Shown piece by piece: positions 8,905 to 16,551 of a stretch of 64,000 nt of DNA. The stretch is from assembly GCA_031317595.1 (NCBI GenBank), contig JANCMB010000001.1, positions 248,001 through 312,000 on the forward strand. The letters are read 5' to 3'. Position 1 is the stretch's first letter; each line of letters opens with the position of its first letter. Position numbers and translations under genes: made by a program. The notes under the pieces were generated by a model. It was not told the origin of the DNA. It was given only the letters and a program-made list of their open reading frames with translations, and searched no databases. This DNA comes from Glutamicibacter sp. PS (lineage in GTDB: Bacteria; Actinomycetota; Actinomycetes; Actinomycetales; Micrococcaceae).

Positions 8905-8950
8905 ACGCCACGGGCGGACCCGCTACTAGGGGCCCGCCCGTGGCGTGGCG
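8905..8950. terminator. Bidirectional terminator between the paa operon and the Lrp-type gene
   Basis: The arms ACGCCACGGGCGG and CCGCCCGTGGCGT form a 13-bp stem, extended by CCC/GGG inside, with TTT on the right. It lies between two converging genes and can serve both strands. Confidence 0.8.
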
Positions 8951-8984
8951 TTTAAGGCCGTTGGCCGGTACCGCGTACGGGCCT

Positions 8985-9437
8985 TCAGCGAGTGTCGGCG
9001 TCTTCGAAGATCAGCAAGGTTTGCGTATCGAGCACCGTCGGCAACGACTGTAGATGTTCGAACACCACGCGGCGCAGATCCAGATTGTCTTTGGCGCGCA
9101 CCAGCAAGATGACATCAAAGTTCCCGCCAACGAGTCCCACGTGGTGCACCTCAGGGATGGACGCCAGATGATCGCGCAGCTCGCGCCACGAATGCTGGCG
9201 CAGCTTGAGCGTTACGTAGGCGCTAGCGGTCAGGCCGGCCTTGACCGGATCGATGACCGCCGTATAACGAGTAATCACCCCCGAGTCCTGTAGCCGGGAA
9301 ATGCGTGAATAGGCGTGCGCGCGGGAAACGTGCACTTTCTGCGCCACCGTGGTGACGGACTGCCTTCCGTCCCTAGTCAATTCCGCCATGATGGCGCGAT
9401 CAACATCGTCGAGTTTAGGGGTTTGGTCCGTGCTCAC
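8985..9437 (-). CDS. Lrp/AsnC-family regulator, probable BkdR
   Basis: The 150-residue regulator has an N-terminal winged helix (LDDVDRAIMAELTRDGR, then VSRAHAYSRISRL) and a C-terminal RAM ligand-binding domain (HVGLVGGNFDVILLV). The GTG start at 9437 has a full AAGGAGG site 4 bp upstream; an in-frame start 36 bp further upstream lacks one. It is divergent from the branched-chain 2-oxoacid dehydrogenase operon. In related bacteria this arrangement belongs to BkdR, which senses branched-chain amino acids or their oxoacids. That role is inferred from position. Confidence 0.85.
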   Translation of the reverse strand: MSTDQTPKLDDVDRAIMAELTRDGRQSVTTVAQKVHVSRAHAYSRISRLQDSGVITRYTAVIDPVKAGLTASAYVTLKLRQHSWRELRDHLASIPEVHHVGLVGGNFDVILLVRAKDNLDLRRVVFEHLQSLPTVLDTQTLLIFEDADTR

Positions 9438-9570
9438 CGGGCCTCCTTGGGTGGATACGACGAGATTGCTCAAAACTCATCTGCGGACATCATTTCGTCT
9501 TCAATAGTACGATCTTTTATCCCAACTTTCCAAGATTTTCGGACCGACTGGATACGAATTGCAGGCTAAG

Positions 9571-9585
9571 GACATAATTATTGTC
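9571..9585 (+). promoter_or_regulatory. Candidate Lrp-type operator before the bkd operon
   Basis: GACA and TGTC arms flank a 7-bp all-A/T core (GACATAATTATTGTC). AT-rich centres inside dyads are typical of Lrp/AsnC sites. The site sits about 75 bp upstream of the E1-alpha start, in the divergent gap. It is a sequence-only suggestion. Confidence 0.35.
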
Positions 9586-9659
9586 AAAAGATGTTTGGGT
9601 GAGGTGAATCACAATCCACTGGGGTTGCTGGGCACCACTCGCAAGAAAGGTGGGTGACG

Positions 9660-10823
9660 ATGAGCACCGAGGACAACTCGAATCGCTTCTCGGAAGTCAG
9701 CCGGAAATTCGGCATTACTCCCGAGGACTACATGTTGCCGGCACGGCACATGATCAATTTGCTCAACCCGGACGGATCGCTCCGGTCGGACGCCGAACAG
9801 GGTACCGAGCCGGGCCACGAATACCCCTTGCCGAGCCCCGCTCGACTGCTGGAAGCCTATGAGGCTCTGGTCGTCGGTCGACGTGTCAACGACCAGAATT
9901 CGGCGTTGGTGCGCCAGGGCCGCATGGCCGTATACCCGTCGAGCCACGGCCAGGAAGCCTGCCAGGTGGCTGCGGCTCTGTGCCTCGAGGACGGAGACTG
10001 GCTCTTCCCGACCTACCGCGACACCGTGGCGGTGCTGACCAAGGGTGTCGCCCCGATGGAAGTGATGACCAGTTTCCGTGGCGAGTGGCACTGCGGCTAT
10101 GACCCGAAGGCCTATAACTGCGCCCCGATGTCCACCCCGCTGACCACCCAGCTGCTGCACGCCGTCGGCGTGGCCCACGCCGCCAAATTGCGCGGGGAGC
10201 AAACCGTCGTCGTGGCCATGTGTGGCGATGGCGCCACCAGTGAGGGCGACTTCCACGAGGCGCTGAACTTTGCCGCAGTGTTCAAACTGCCGGTGATCTT
10301 CTTCGTGCAGAACAACAAGTACGCGATTTCGGTACCGCTGGCGCACCAGTCGGCCGCCCCTTCCCTGGCACACAAGGCTGTGGGCTATGGCATGGCCGGC
10401 GAGCGCGTCGACGGCAACGATTTGATGGCGCTCATGGCCGTCATGGGCCGCGCGGTGCGCTTGGCCCGTGAGGGTTCCGGACCGTTGTTGATTGAAGCCC
10501 ACACCTACCGCATGCAGGCCCACACCAACGCGGATGACGACAAGCGTTACCGCGAGGACTCCGAGGTAGCCGAATGGGTGGGCAAGGACCCAGTAATCCG
10601 CATGCGGGCCTATCTCGACGATGCTGGGCTCTTGGATGAGAAGGTCCAAGGAAAGATCACCGCGCACGCCGAAGCAGTGGCGAGCACCCTGCGCGATGGC
10701 ATGAACGAGGAAGCTGACACCGACCCGCTGCAGCTGTTCGCCCACGTCTATTCCGAACCCACCGCACAGTTGCGCGAACAGCGCGAACTGCTGGCCGATG
10801 AACTCGCCCGCGAGGAGGCATAA
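9660..10823 (+). CDS. bkdA: Branched-chain 2-oxoacid dehydrogenase E1 alpha subunit
   Basis: This is the thiamine diphosphate-dependent decarboxylase half of a 2-oxoacid dehydrogenase complex. The TPP motif is present (GDGATSEGDFHEALNFA to QNNKYAIS, about residues 184-214), as is the phosphorylation-loop-like YRMQAHTNADDDKRYR. The ATG at 9660 lies 9 bp after AAAGG; a GTG two codons upstream is possible. E1alpha, E1beta and E2 follow with no gaps. The divergent Lrp regulator and the separate alpha/beta subunits favour branched-chain substrates over pyruvate, but substrate identity is not proven by sequence. No E3 gene is adjacent. Confidence 0.88.
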   Translation: MSTEDNSNRFSEVSRKFGITPEDYMLPARHMINLLNPDGSLRSDAEQGTEPGHEYPLPSPARLLEAYEALVVGRRVNDQNSALVRQGRMAVYPSSHGQEACQVAAALCLEDGDWLFPTYRDTVAVLTKGVAPMEVMTSFRGEWHCGYDPKAYNCAPMSTPLTTQLLHAVGVAHAAKLRGEQTVVVAMCGDGATSEGDFHEALNFAAVFKLPVIFFVQNNKYAISVPLAHQSAAPSLAHKAVGYGMAGERVDGNDLMALMAVMGRAVRLAREGSGPLLIEAHTYRMQAHTNADDDKRYREDSEVAEWVGKDPVIRMRAYLDDAGLLDEKVQGKITAHAEAVASTLRDGMNEEADTDPLQLFAHVYSEPTAQLREQRELLADELAREEA

Positions 10824-11909
10824 ATGAGCACCGCAGCAACCTCAGAACTGAACCCGAACGTCAGCAAGGCTACCGCCAGCGCCGCAGCACAGGCCGCCAA
10901 GGCTAACCAGCCGGTGACCTTCGGCAAAGCCTTGAACACTGCCCTTGCCGACGCACTGACCGTGGACGAGTCGGTGGTGATCTTTGGTGAGGACGTGGGA
11001 ACGCTCGGTGGCGTATTCCGCATCACCGACGGACTTACCGATCGCTTTGGCTCGGAGCGCTGCTTTGATACGCCGCTAGCCGAATCGGGCATCGTGGGTA
11101 TGGCCGTGGGTATGGCCATGAACAGAATGCGTCCGGTGATCGAAATGCAGTTCGACGCCTTCGCCTACCCGGCTTTCGAGCAGATCGCCTCCCATGTGGC
11201 GAAGATGCGCAACCGTACGCAGGGGCGTTTGCCATTGCCTATGGTGATCCGTATTCCGTACGCCGGTGGCGTGGGCGGCGTGGAACATCACTGTGATTCC
11301 TCCGAGGCCTACTACGCGCACACGCCGGGATTGAAGGTCTTCACTCCCTCGAGCGTGGCAGATGCCTACCTGATGTTGCGTGAAGCAATCGATTCACCCG
11401 ATCCGGTCGTCTTCTTCGAACCAAAGAAGCTGTACTGGTCTAAGGAAGCGGTTGATCTCGCGCAGCTGGCCCAAGACTACGAGGCCCGCCGCACCCCAGG
11501 GTCCGAAGGTAAGGCGCGAATTGCTCGCGCCGGTTCGGACGCCACGCTGATCACCTATGGACCGAGTGTGTCTACCGCGCTTGAGGCCGCCAGCTTGGCC
11601 GCCGAAGAGGGCCTGAGCCTCGAGGTTGTCGACGTGCGCTCGATCGTCCCCTTCGACGATGAAACGGTCGGTGCCTCGGTGCGCAAGACCGGGCGTGCCG
11701 TGGTGATCGCCGAAGCTCAGGGTTTTGCCTCGGTGGCCAGTGAAATCGTGGCTCGCGTGCAGGAACGCTGCTTCCACTCGTTGGCCGCACCGGTCCTGCG
11801 GGTGACCGGTATGGATATTCCCTACCCGGCTCCGACCCTTGAAAAGTTTCATCTGCCCAGCGCCGAGCGTATTCTCGACGCGGTCGACCAGCTTCAGTGG
11901 GAGGCATAA
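10824..11909 (+). CDS. bkdB: Branched-chain 2-oxoacid dehydrogenase E1 beta subunit
   Basis: This is the transketolase-like beta subunit that completes the E1 active site. Family features are VIFGEDVGTLGGVFR (near residue 50), FDTPLAESGIVGMA, and VIRIPYAGGVGGVEHH (near 140), followed by a C-terminal transketolase domain (VVDVRSIVPFD). The ATG directly follows the E1alpha stop and uses GAGGAGG inside the upstream gene. The first 30 residues are an Ala-rich tail not normally present in the family core. Confidence 0.92.
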   Translation: MSTAATSELNPNVSKATASAAAQAAKANQPVTFGKALNTALADALTVDESVVIFGEDVGTLGGVFRITDGLTDRFGSERCFDTPLAESGIVGMAVGMAMNRMRPVIEMQFDAFAYPAFEQIASHVAKMRNRTQGRLPLPMVIRIPYAGGVGGVEHHCDSSEAYYAHTPGLKVFTPSSVADAYLMLREAIDSPDPVVFFEPKKLYWSKEAVDLAQLAQDYEARRTPGSEGKARIARAGSDATLITYGPSVSTALEAASLAAEEGLSLEVVDVRSIVPFDDETVGASVRKTGRAVVIAEAQGFASVASEIVARVQERCFHSLAAPVLRVTGMDIPYPAPTLEKFHLPSAERILDAVDQLQWEA

Positions 11910-13310
11910 ATGAGCATCAAGACCTTTTTGCTCCCGGACTTGGGGGAGGGCCTGACCGAGGCCGAACTGGTCCGCTGGATGGTGGCCGCCGGTGACGAAG
12001 TCGCGGTGGATCAGCCCATCGCCGAGGTGGAAACCGCGAAGTCACTCGTGGAGATTCCCTGTCCCTTCGCCGGTACGGTTGCGACGCTGCACGGTGAGGC
12101 CGGACAGATGATGCTGGTCGACGAGCCCTTTATTTCCGTCAACACCGGCGGAAGCGGCGCTTCGGCTCCAGAAGCTCCGGCCGAAGGAGCGCAGTCCTAC
12201 CTTGAGGAAGAACTCGCCGGCACCCAAGCACCGGATGCCGACAGCGATGAAGGCAGCGGTAACGTCCTGATTGGCTACGGTACCTCGAGCACCGAGCGAA
12301 CCGGTTCACGCCGTCGCCGCCCCCGTAAGGCCACAACACCCGCGACTGGCACGAGCACCGGCACCCAAGCCGTGCGCGTGATCAACCCGATTGTGCGCAA
12401 ACTGGCCCGGGAGAACGGTATTGCCGTGGAAACACTCACTGGTAGTGGCGAGAACGGCCTCGTGTTGCGCGCCGACGTGGAACGCGCGATCAGCGGGGCA
12501 CGGACTCAGCCCGAAACTGTCCCGACAGCGGCCCCGGCTCCGGCCGAAACGGCTGCAGCGCCGACAGCGCCAACCGATGAGGGGCACGAGGATACACGCA
12601 CCGGCCTGTCGGTGGCTTCCACCACCATACTTTCCGGGGTGCGCCGCACCATTGCGAACGCCATGAGCACCTCGCGACGCGAAATTCCCGAGGCTACGGT
12701 ATGGGTGGACGTGGACGTCACCAAGCTTTTGAAACTACGCGCCGGATTGAAAGCCGACACCGGTCGCGCCCCGAGCATGCTTGCGCTGATTTCGCGCTTC
12801 GCCGTCGCTGGGCTGGCACGCTTCCCGGAGCTCAACAGTCGCATCGACACCGAGGCCGATGGCCAGCTACGCCACACCGTCTTCGACGGGGTCAACCTTG
12901 GTTTTGCCGCGCAAACGGACCGTGGACTCGTGGTGCCCAATGTTCGTGGGGCCCATAAGCTCAATGCCGAGGAGCTCTCCGCGGAATTCGCCCGCCTGGC
13001 CAACCTTGCCCGCGAAGGCAAGGCACAGGTTGCGGATCTTTCGGGTAGCACCTTCACGATCAACAACTACGGTGTCTTCAACGTGGACGGATCGGCAGCG
13101 ATTATTAATTATCCGGAGGCCGCCATCCTTGGCATCGGCCGTGTGGTGGAGCGCCCGTGGGTCCACAAAGGCAAGATCAAGGCGCGCTCAATCTGCGAGT
13201 TAACGTTGAGCTTCGACCATCGAGTCTGCGACGGCGGCACGGCGGCAGGCTTCCTGCGCTATGTGGCCGACGCGATGACCGATCCGAAGGCGGCATTGGC
13301 CGTTCTTTAG
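11910..13310 (+). CDS. bkdC: 2-oxoacid dehydrogenase E2 (lipoyl acyltransferase)
   Basis: This core subunit of the complex transfers the acyl group from E1 to CoA. Domains in order are one lipoyl domain (lipoylated Lys44 in VETAKS), an Ala/Pro/Thr-rich linker, an E1/E3-binding domain (NPIVRKLARENGI, about 155-190), a second linker, and the catalytic domain ending in HRVCDG with His437 and Asp441. A basic stretch SRRRRPRK lies in the first linker. The length of 466 residues is normal. It starts immediately after the E1beta stop and is the last gene of the operon. Confidence 0.93.
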   Translation: MSIKTFLLPDLGEGLTEAELVRWMVAAGDEVAVDQPIAEVETAKSLVEIPCPFAGTVATLHGEAGQMMLVDEPFISVNTGGSGASAPEAPAEGAQSYLEEELAGTQAPDADSDEGSGNVLIGYGTSSTERTGSRRRRPRKATTPATGTSTGTQAVRVINPIVRKLARENGIAVETLTGSGENGLVLRADVERAISGARTQPETVPTAAPAPAETAAAPTAPTDEGHEDTRTGLSVASTTILSGVRRTIANAMSTSRREIPEATVWVDVDVTKLLKLRAGLKADTGRAPSMLALISRFAVAGLARFPELNSRIDTEADGQLRHTVFDGVNLGFAAQTDRGLVVPNVRGAHKLNAEELSAEFARLANLAREGKAQVADLSGSTFTINNYGVFNVDGSAAIINYPEAAILGIGRVVERPWVHKGKIKARSICELTLSFDHRVCDGGTAAGFLRYVADAMTDPKAALAVL

Positions 13311-13326
13311 AATCACCCAACCTGTT

Positions 13327-13356
13327 GGCGGGCTCCGAATCTTCGGGCCCGCCAGC
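13327..13356 (+). terminator. Probable terminator after the E2 gene
   Basis: GGCGGGC pairs with GCCCGCC around a loop that itself contains CCGAA/TTCGG. Only a short T run follows (GTGTTT), so termination may be partial. Confidence 0.5.
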
Positions 13357-13466
13357 GGTGTTTAACCGCGGCTTTGCCACGCTGATTTCGCGCTGTTGTT
13401 TTGCCTAGAACGAGATCTACTAGGGTGGAATTGATCTGTATGAGGCAATAGTCAGGAGTTGTCAGC

Positions 13467-14489
13467 ATGTCGAGCACAAGCATCAGCCAATTCAAGCGCC
13501 GTGGATGGATTTCCGGCTTGATGCTGTTACCCACGCTCCTTATTGTGATCACTCGAGGGCTATTGGGCGCTTCGCTACCACCGGTGACCGCAACCCACTG
13601 GTCAACGACTCGTTACCCGGATGGTTTCACCGATAGCGCCGTGTTCTTCGCCGTTTGCTTGACATTAGGCGTCGTTGGAGTTGTGGTGGCCGCGCTGGTG
13701 TTGATATTTCGGCACCTCCCAAAGCCCCTGATTCTGGCTCTGCTCTTCATCGGCGGGCTGACTGCATGGGTTGGAGCAGGGTTGTTCATTGGGTGCTCTG
13801 TACCGACGGCGCTGGCGGGGGACCCCACTCGAGCGGTGCTCGGGGCCGGTGGTTTGGTGGGCATAGCCGCCGCCGTCATGGGGTTGTTACCCGCTGCGCT
13901 CAGCGGGCTTTACGGACCCTTGGTCGGACAGAATGAAGCGCGGCGCGCCGAGCGCATTGCCGCCGGGCGCAGGGCGGCAGAGAACCAAGTTCCGGTATCC
14001 TCCGAGTCCCCAGCGGCGGGCACCGTTCAAATGGAGCGTATCGTCAACGCTCCGGCGTGGCTGTGGGTGCTGGGAGTGACGTTGATTGGCCTAGTGGCCT
14101 TTACGGTCATTATGGCTCTGACCACGCCGCAGACCGATCTATGGCTCCTGATCTGGATGCTCTTTCTCGAGGTCGTGTGCCTGGTCTTGGTCGGGGGACT
14201 ACTTCGCGTTCAAATCCGTATTACCCGCAGTGGCCTGCTGGTTCGATCGGCACTATTCGGGTTCCCCCTACGCCGTATCGAGAACAGGAACGTGCTTGCC
14301 GCCACCAGCGAACTGATTGAACCGATGCAGTGGGGTGGCTGGGGCTGGCGGTTCTTCCCAGGCGGCAGCGCGGTAGTGATGCGCCGAACCCAAGGACTCG
14401 TAGTGGAAACCTTGAACGGTAAACGATTCGCCGTCACCATGCCCGATTCCGAACAGGCCGCGAGACTACTGCACGGCGCGGAGGGCTAA
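13467..14489 (+). CDS. DUF1648-type membrane protein, unknown function
   Basis: The protein has 340 residues and about six membrane segments (near 14-34, 50-75, 85-108, 122-148, 197-218 and 226-247). The loop after the first segment carries the DUF1648 signature, LPPVTATHWSTTRYPDGF. This domain also occurs in the SdpI-type immunity and signalling proteins of Bacillus, but most members are uncharacterised. The C-terminal 90 residues are soluble and PH-like in composition. The stop codon overlaps that of the converging PAP2 gene by 4 bases. Confidence 0.7.
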   Translation: MSSTSISQFKRRGWISGLMLLPTLLIVITRGLLGASLPPVTATHWSTTRYPDGFTDSAVFFAVCLTLGVVGVVVAALVLIFRHLPKPLILALLFIGGLTAWVGAGLFIGCSVPTALAGDPTRAVLGAGGLVGIAAAVMGLLPAALSGLYGPLVGQNEARRAERIAAGRRAAENQVPVSSESPAAGTVQMERIVNAPAWLWVLGVTLIGLVAFTVIMALTTPQTDLWLLIWMLFLEVVCLVLVGGLLRVQIRITRSGLLVRSALFGFPLRRIENRNVLAATSELIEPMQWGGWGWRFFPGGSAVVMRRTQGLVVETLNGKRFAVTMPDSEQAARLLHGAEG

Positions 14490-15340
14490 CTGCGGCGCGG
14501 GCCCAGCACCACTGAGCGCAAACAGAGCGCGGCGACCAGCGACCCTGCCAGAATGTGCACCACGCCCAGTACCCCGTAGGTCACCTGTAAGAGCTGGGGA
14601 ATCTTCTGGATATGCGGGTGCGGCAAGAGGAATGAAAGTAGTATCACCGCAGCCCAGAGAGCCAGGCTGACAAGACCGGTGGTACGAGACCAGGTGGTGA
14701 TTGTTTCCGCTGACCCTAAAGGCTGGTGTCGTTGCAAAAGCGCCACGGACAACACTAACCAGAACGCGGCGACCATCATGCCCACTGCAATATCGCTCGG
14801 ACGGTGCCAGCCACAGATTAGTGTCGCTAGCCCGGTGGTTGCCGTAAATCCCCACGCCAGTGGCTGCACGACAGGCCGGAGTCGGGGCGGGGCTATAACA
14901 TACATCAACCCCATGGCCGCGGCCGCGGCCGTGGTATGTCCAGACGGCAAGGAATTTTGAGTTGTTCCGAAATTGAAGTCCGGTCGATCAAGGATCCAAT
15001 GTTTGAACACCTGAGTGGTGATCAAGGCGGCAGCCACCGCGACCACCGCCAGGGAGGCGCGCAAGAAACTGCGATCGCGTACCACCCGATACAGCAGAAA
15101 GACGGCGGAGATAATCCCACAGAGTAGCGGCAACTGGTCGAGGAACTCGTGGAGGAAGTTCGGCCACTGCGCCCTCGGCCACAACTCGACAAAGACGTTA
15201 AACGCAGCCTGATCGGCCCATTGCCCGGATCTGCTCCGCACGAAGAAAACATACTCGACCACGCTCATTGCAAGTAGTAGCGCGGCTGCCCACCACCATT
15301 GCAGGTGGATTGGCCGAGACAGGGTACGGGTCGTAGTCAT
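14486..15340 (-). CDS. PAP2-family membrane phosphatase
   Basis: This is an integral membrane lipid phosphatase with about eight hydrophobic segments. The three PAP2 motifs are present: KHWILDRP, PSGHTTA (with the catalytic His) and GWHRPSDIAVG. Members dephosphorylate phosphatidic acid, undecaprenyl pyrophosphate or similar lipids at the outer face; the substrate here is unknown. I chose the ATG at 15340 (MTTTRT), which has AGGGG 4 bp upstream; an in-frame start 30 bp further upstream lacks one. Confidence 0.85.
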   Translation of the reverse strand: MTTTRTLSRPIHLQWWWAAALLLAMSVVEYVFFVRSRSGQWADQAAFNVFVELWPRAQWPNFLHEFLDQLPLLCGIISAVFLLYRVVRDRSFLRASLAVVAVAAALITTQVFKHWILDRPDFNFGTTQNSLPSGHTTAAAAAMGLMYVIAPPRLRPVVQPLAWGFTATTGLATLICGWHRPSDIAVGMMVAAFWLVLSVALLQRHQPLGSAETITTWSRTTGLVSLALWAAVILLSFLLPHPHIQKIPQLLQVTYGVLGVVHILAGSLVAALCLRSVVLGPRRS

Positions 15341-15422
15341 AGCACCCCTAGTTTTGCACATCTCGACCATGAACCACGGTTATCGCCAAGTGTCAGAAAG
15401 GCCACCTCGATAAGCTGTGTTC

Positions 15423-16424
15423 ATGAGCGCCGATCTGCCTGATGTGAATGAACTGCTCCAGCATGCCCACGTGGTGACCCTTCCCTTGAAGGTGAAATTC
15501 CGTGGGGTGACACAGCGTGAAGTCATGCTGATCGAAGGGCCAGCGGGATGGGGAGAATTCTCGCCCTTCCTCGAATACGGCCCCGCCGAAGCCGCGCGCT
15601 GGCTGCAGGCTGGAATCGAGGCCGCCTACCGTCCCTTCCCCGAGCCTCGACGCCAGCAGATCCCCGTCAATGCGACGCTCCCGGCGGTGCCGGCCGATCA
15701 GGTAGAGCAGGTGCTGGCGAATTACGATGACCCACACACCATCAAGATCAAGGTGGCCGAACACGGGCAGTCGCTTGCCGACGATCTGGCCAGAGTATGT
15801 CGCACTCGCGAACTATTTCCTAGGGCGGCACTGCGGGTTGATGCGAACGCCGGCTGGACCCATGAGCAGGCACTCGCGGCGCTTGAACAATTGTCCGAAT
15901 ATGACCTGCAGTATGCCGAGCAACCCGTGCCCGGGATTCACGGTCTCGCCGAGCTTCGTGCCGCCCTACGCCAACGCGGCAATTCGTTGAAGATCGCCGC
16001 CGACGAGGCGGTACGAAAACACGACGACCCGCTCGAGGTGTCCCGCGTGGGCGCGGCCGACCTGATGGTGATCAAGGCCCAACCCTTAGGCGGTATTGCT
16101 GCGGTGCTAGAGATCGCCCGTCGGGCCCGGCTTGATGTGGTGGTTTCCAGTGCCTTAGATAGCTCCGTGGGGCTGGCTCAAGCCGCCGCGCTCGCCGCTA
16201 CCCTCGAGTCCTTGCCTTACGCCTGTGGGCTGTCTACCAGTTCGCTTTTTGAGCGAGATGTGACCGGTGAGCCACTGCACGCCACGGCCGGGTACTTGCC
16301 GGTTCGACGCGTCGCTCCCGACCGCTCTTTGCTGAACGCATATCGAGCGGAACCCGAGCGCGAGCGCTGGTGGCAACAACGACTGATCCGATGCCACGAA
16401 GAATTTCATCGTTCGGTGAATTAG
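15423..16424 (+). CDS. menC: o-Succinylbenzoate synthase
   Basis: This enolase-superfamily enzyme dehydrates SHCHC to o-succinylbenzoate in menaquinone synthesis. Catalytic residues are visible in order: Lys in TIKIKV, metal ligands Asp in RVDANAGW, Glu in YAEQP and Asp in AADEAV, and the second catalytic Lys in MVIKAQPLGG. Its length (333 residues) fits the actinobacterial form. Start choice is uncertain (GTG at 15417 or ATG at 15423) because neither has a clear ribosome binding site. menD lies 2.6 kb downstream, beyond the phosphatase gene. Confidence 0.92.
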   Translation: MSADLPDVNELLQHAHVVTLPLKVKFRGVTQREVMLIEGPAGWGEFSPFLEYGPAEAARWLQAGIEAAYRPFPEPRRQQIPVNATLPAVPADQVEQVLANYDDPHTIKIKVAEHGQSLADDLARVCRTRELFPRAALRVDANAGWTHEQALAALEQLSEYDLQYAEQPVPGIHGLAELRAALRQRGNSLKIAADEAVRKHDDPLEVSRVGAADLMVIKAQPLGGIAAVLEIARRARLDVVVSSALDSSVGLAQAAALAATLESLPYACGLSTSSLFERDVTGEPLHATAGYLPVRRVAPDRSLLNAYRAEPERERWWQQRLIRCHEEFHRSVN

Positions 16425-16447
16425 TTCCTTACAGTTATTTTCCATGC

Positions 16448-16469
16448 GTTAACCTTCAGGTCAGCTTAG
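16448..16469 (+). promoter_or_regulatory. Candidate Pho-type direct repeat upstream of phoX
   Basis: Two imperfect 11-bp units (GTTAACCTTCA and GGTCAGCTTAG, 6 of 11 equal) lie about 85 bp upstream of phoX. Pho boxes of actinobacteria are 11-bp direct repeats of the GTTCACC type, and phoX genes are usual PhoP targets. The match is weak, so this is only a suggestion. Confidence 0.3.
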
Positions 16470-16551
16470 AAACACTTATAGGTGGCACGCTCTAATCGTT
16501 TCTTTCCCCGGAAATTCAGAGCCGATTTCACCGATACAGTGAAGGACCACC

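Noticed and set aside
9609-10745. Minus-strand reading frame of 378 codons opposite the E1-alpha gene
   Set aside because: It is the antisense of a well-supported dehydrogenase gene; its translation is rich in His, Gly and Arg as expected for a shadow frame, with no family match.
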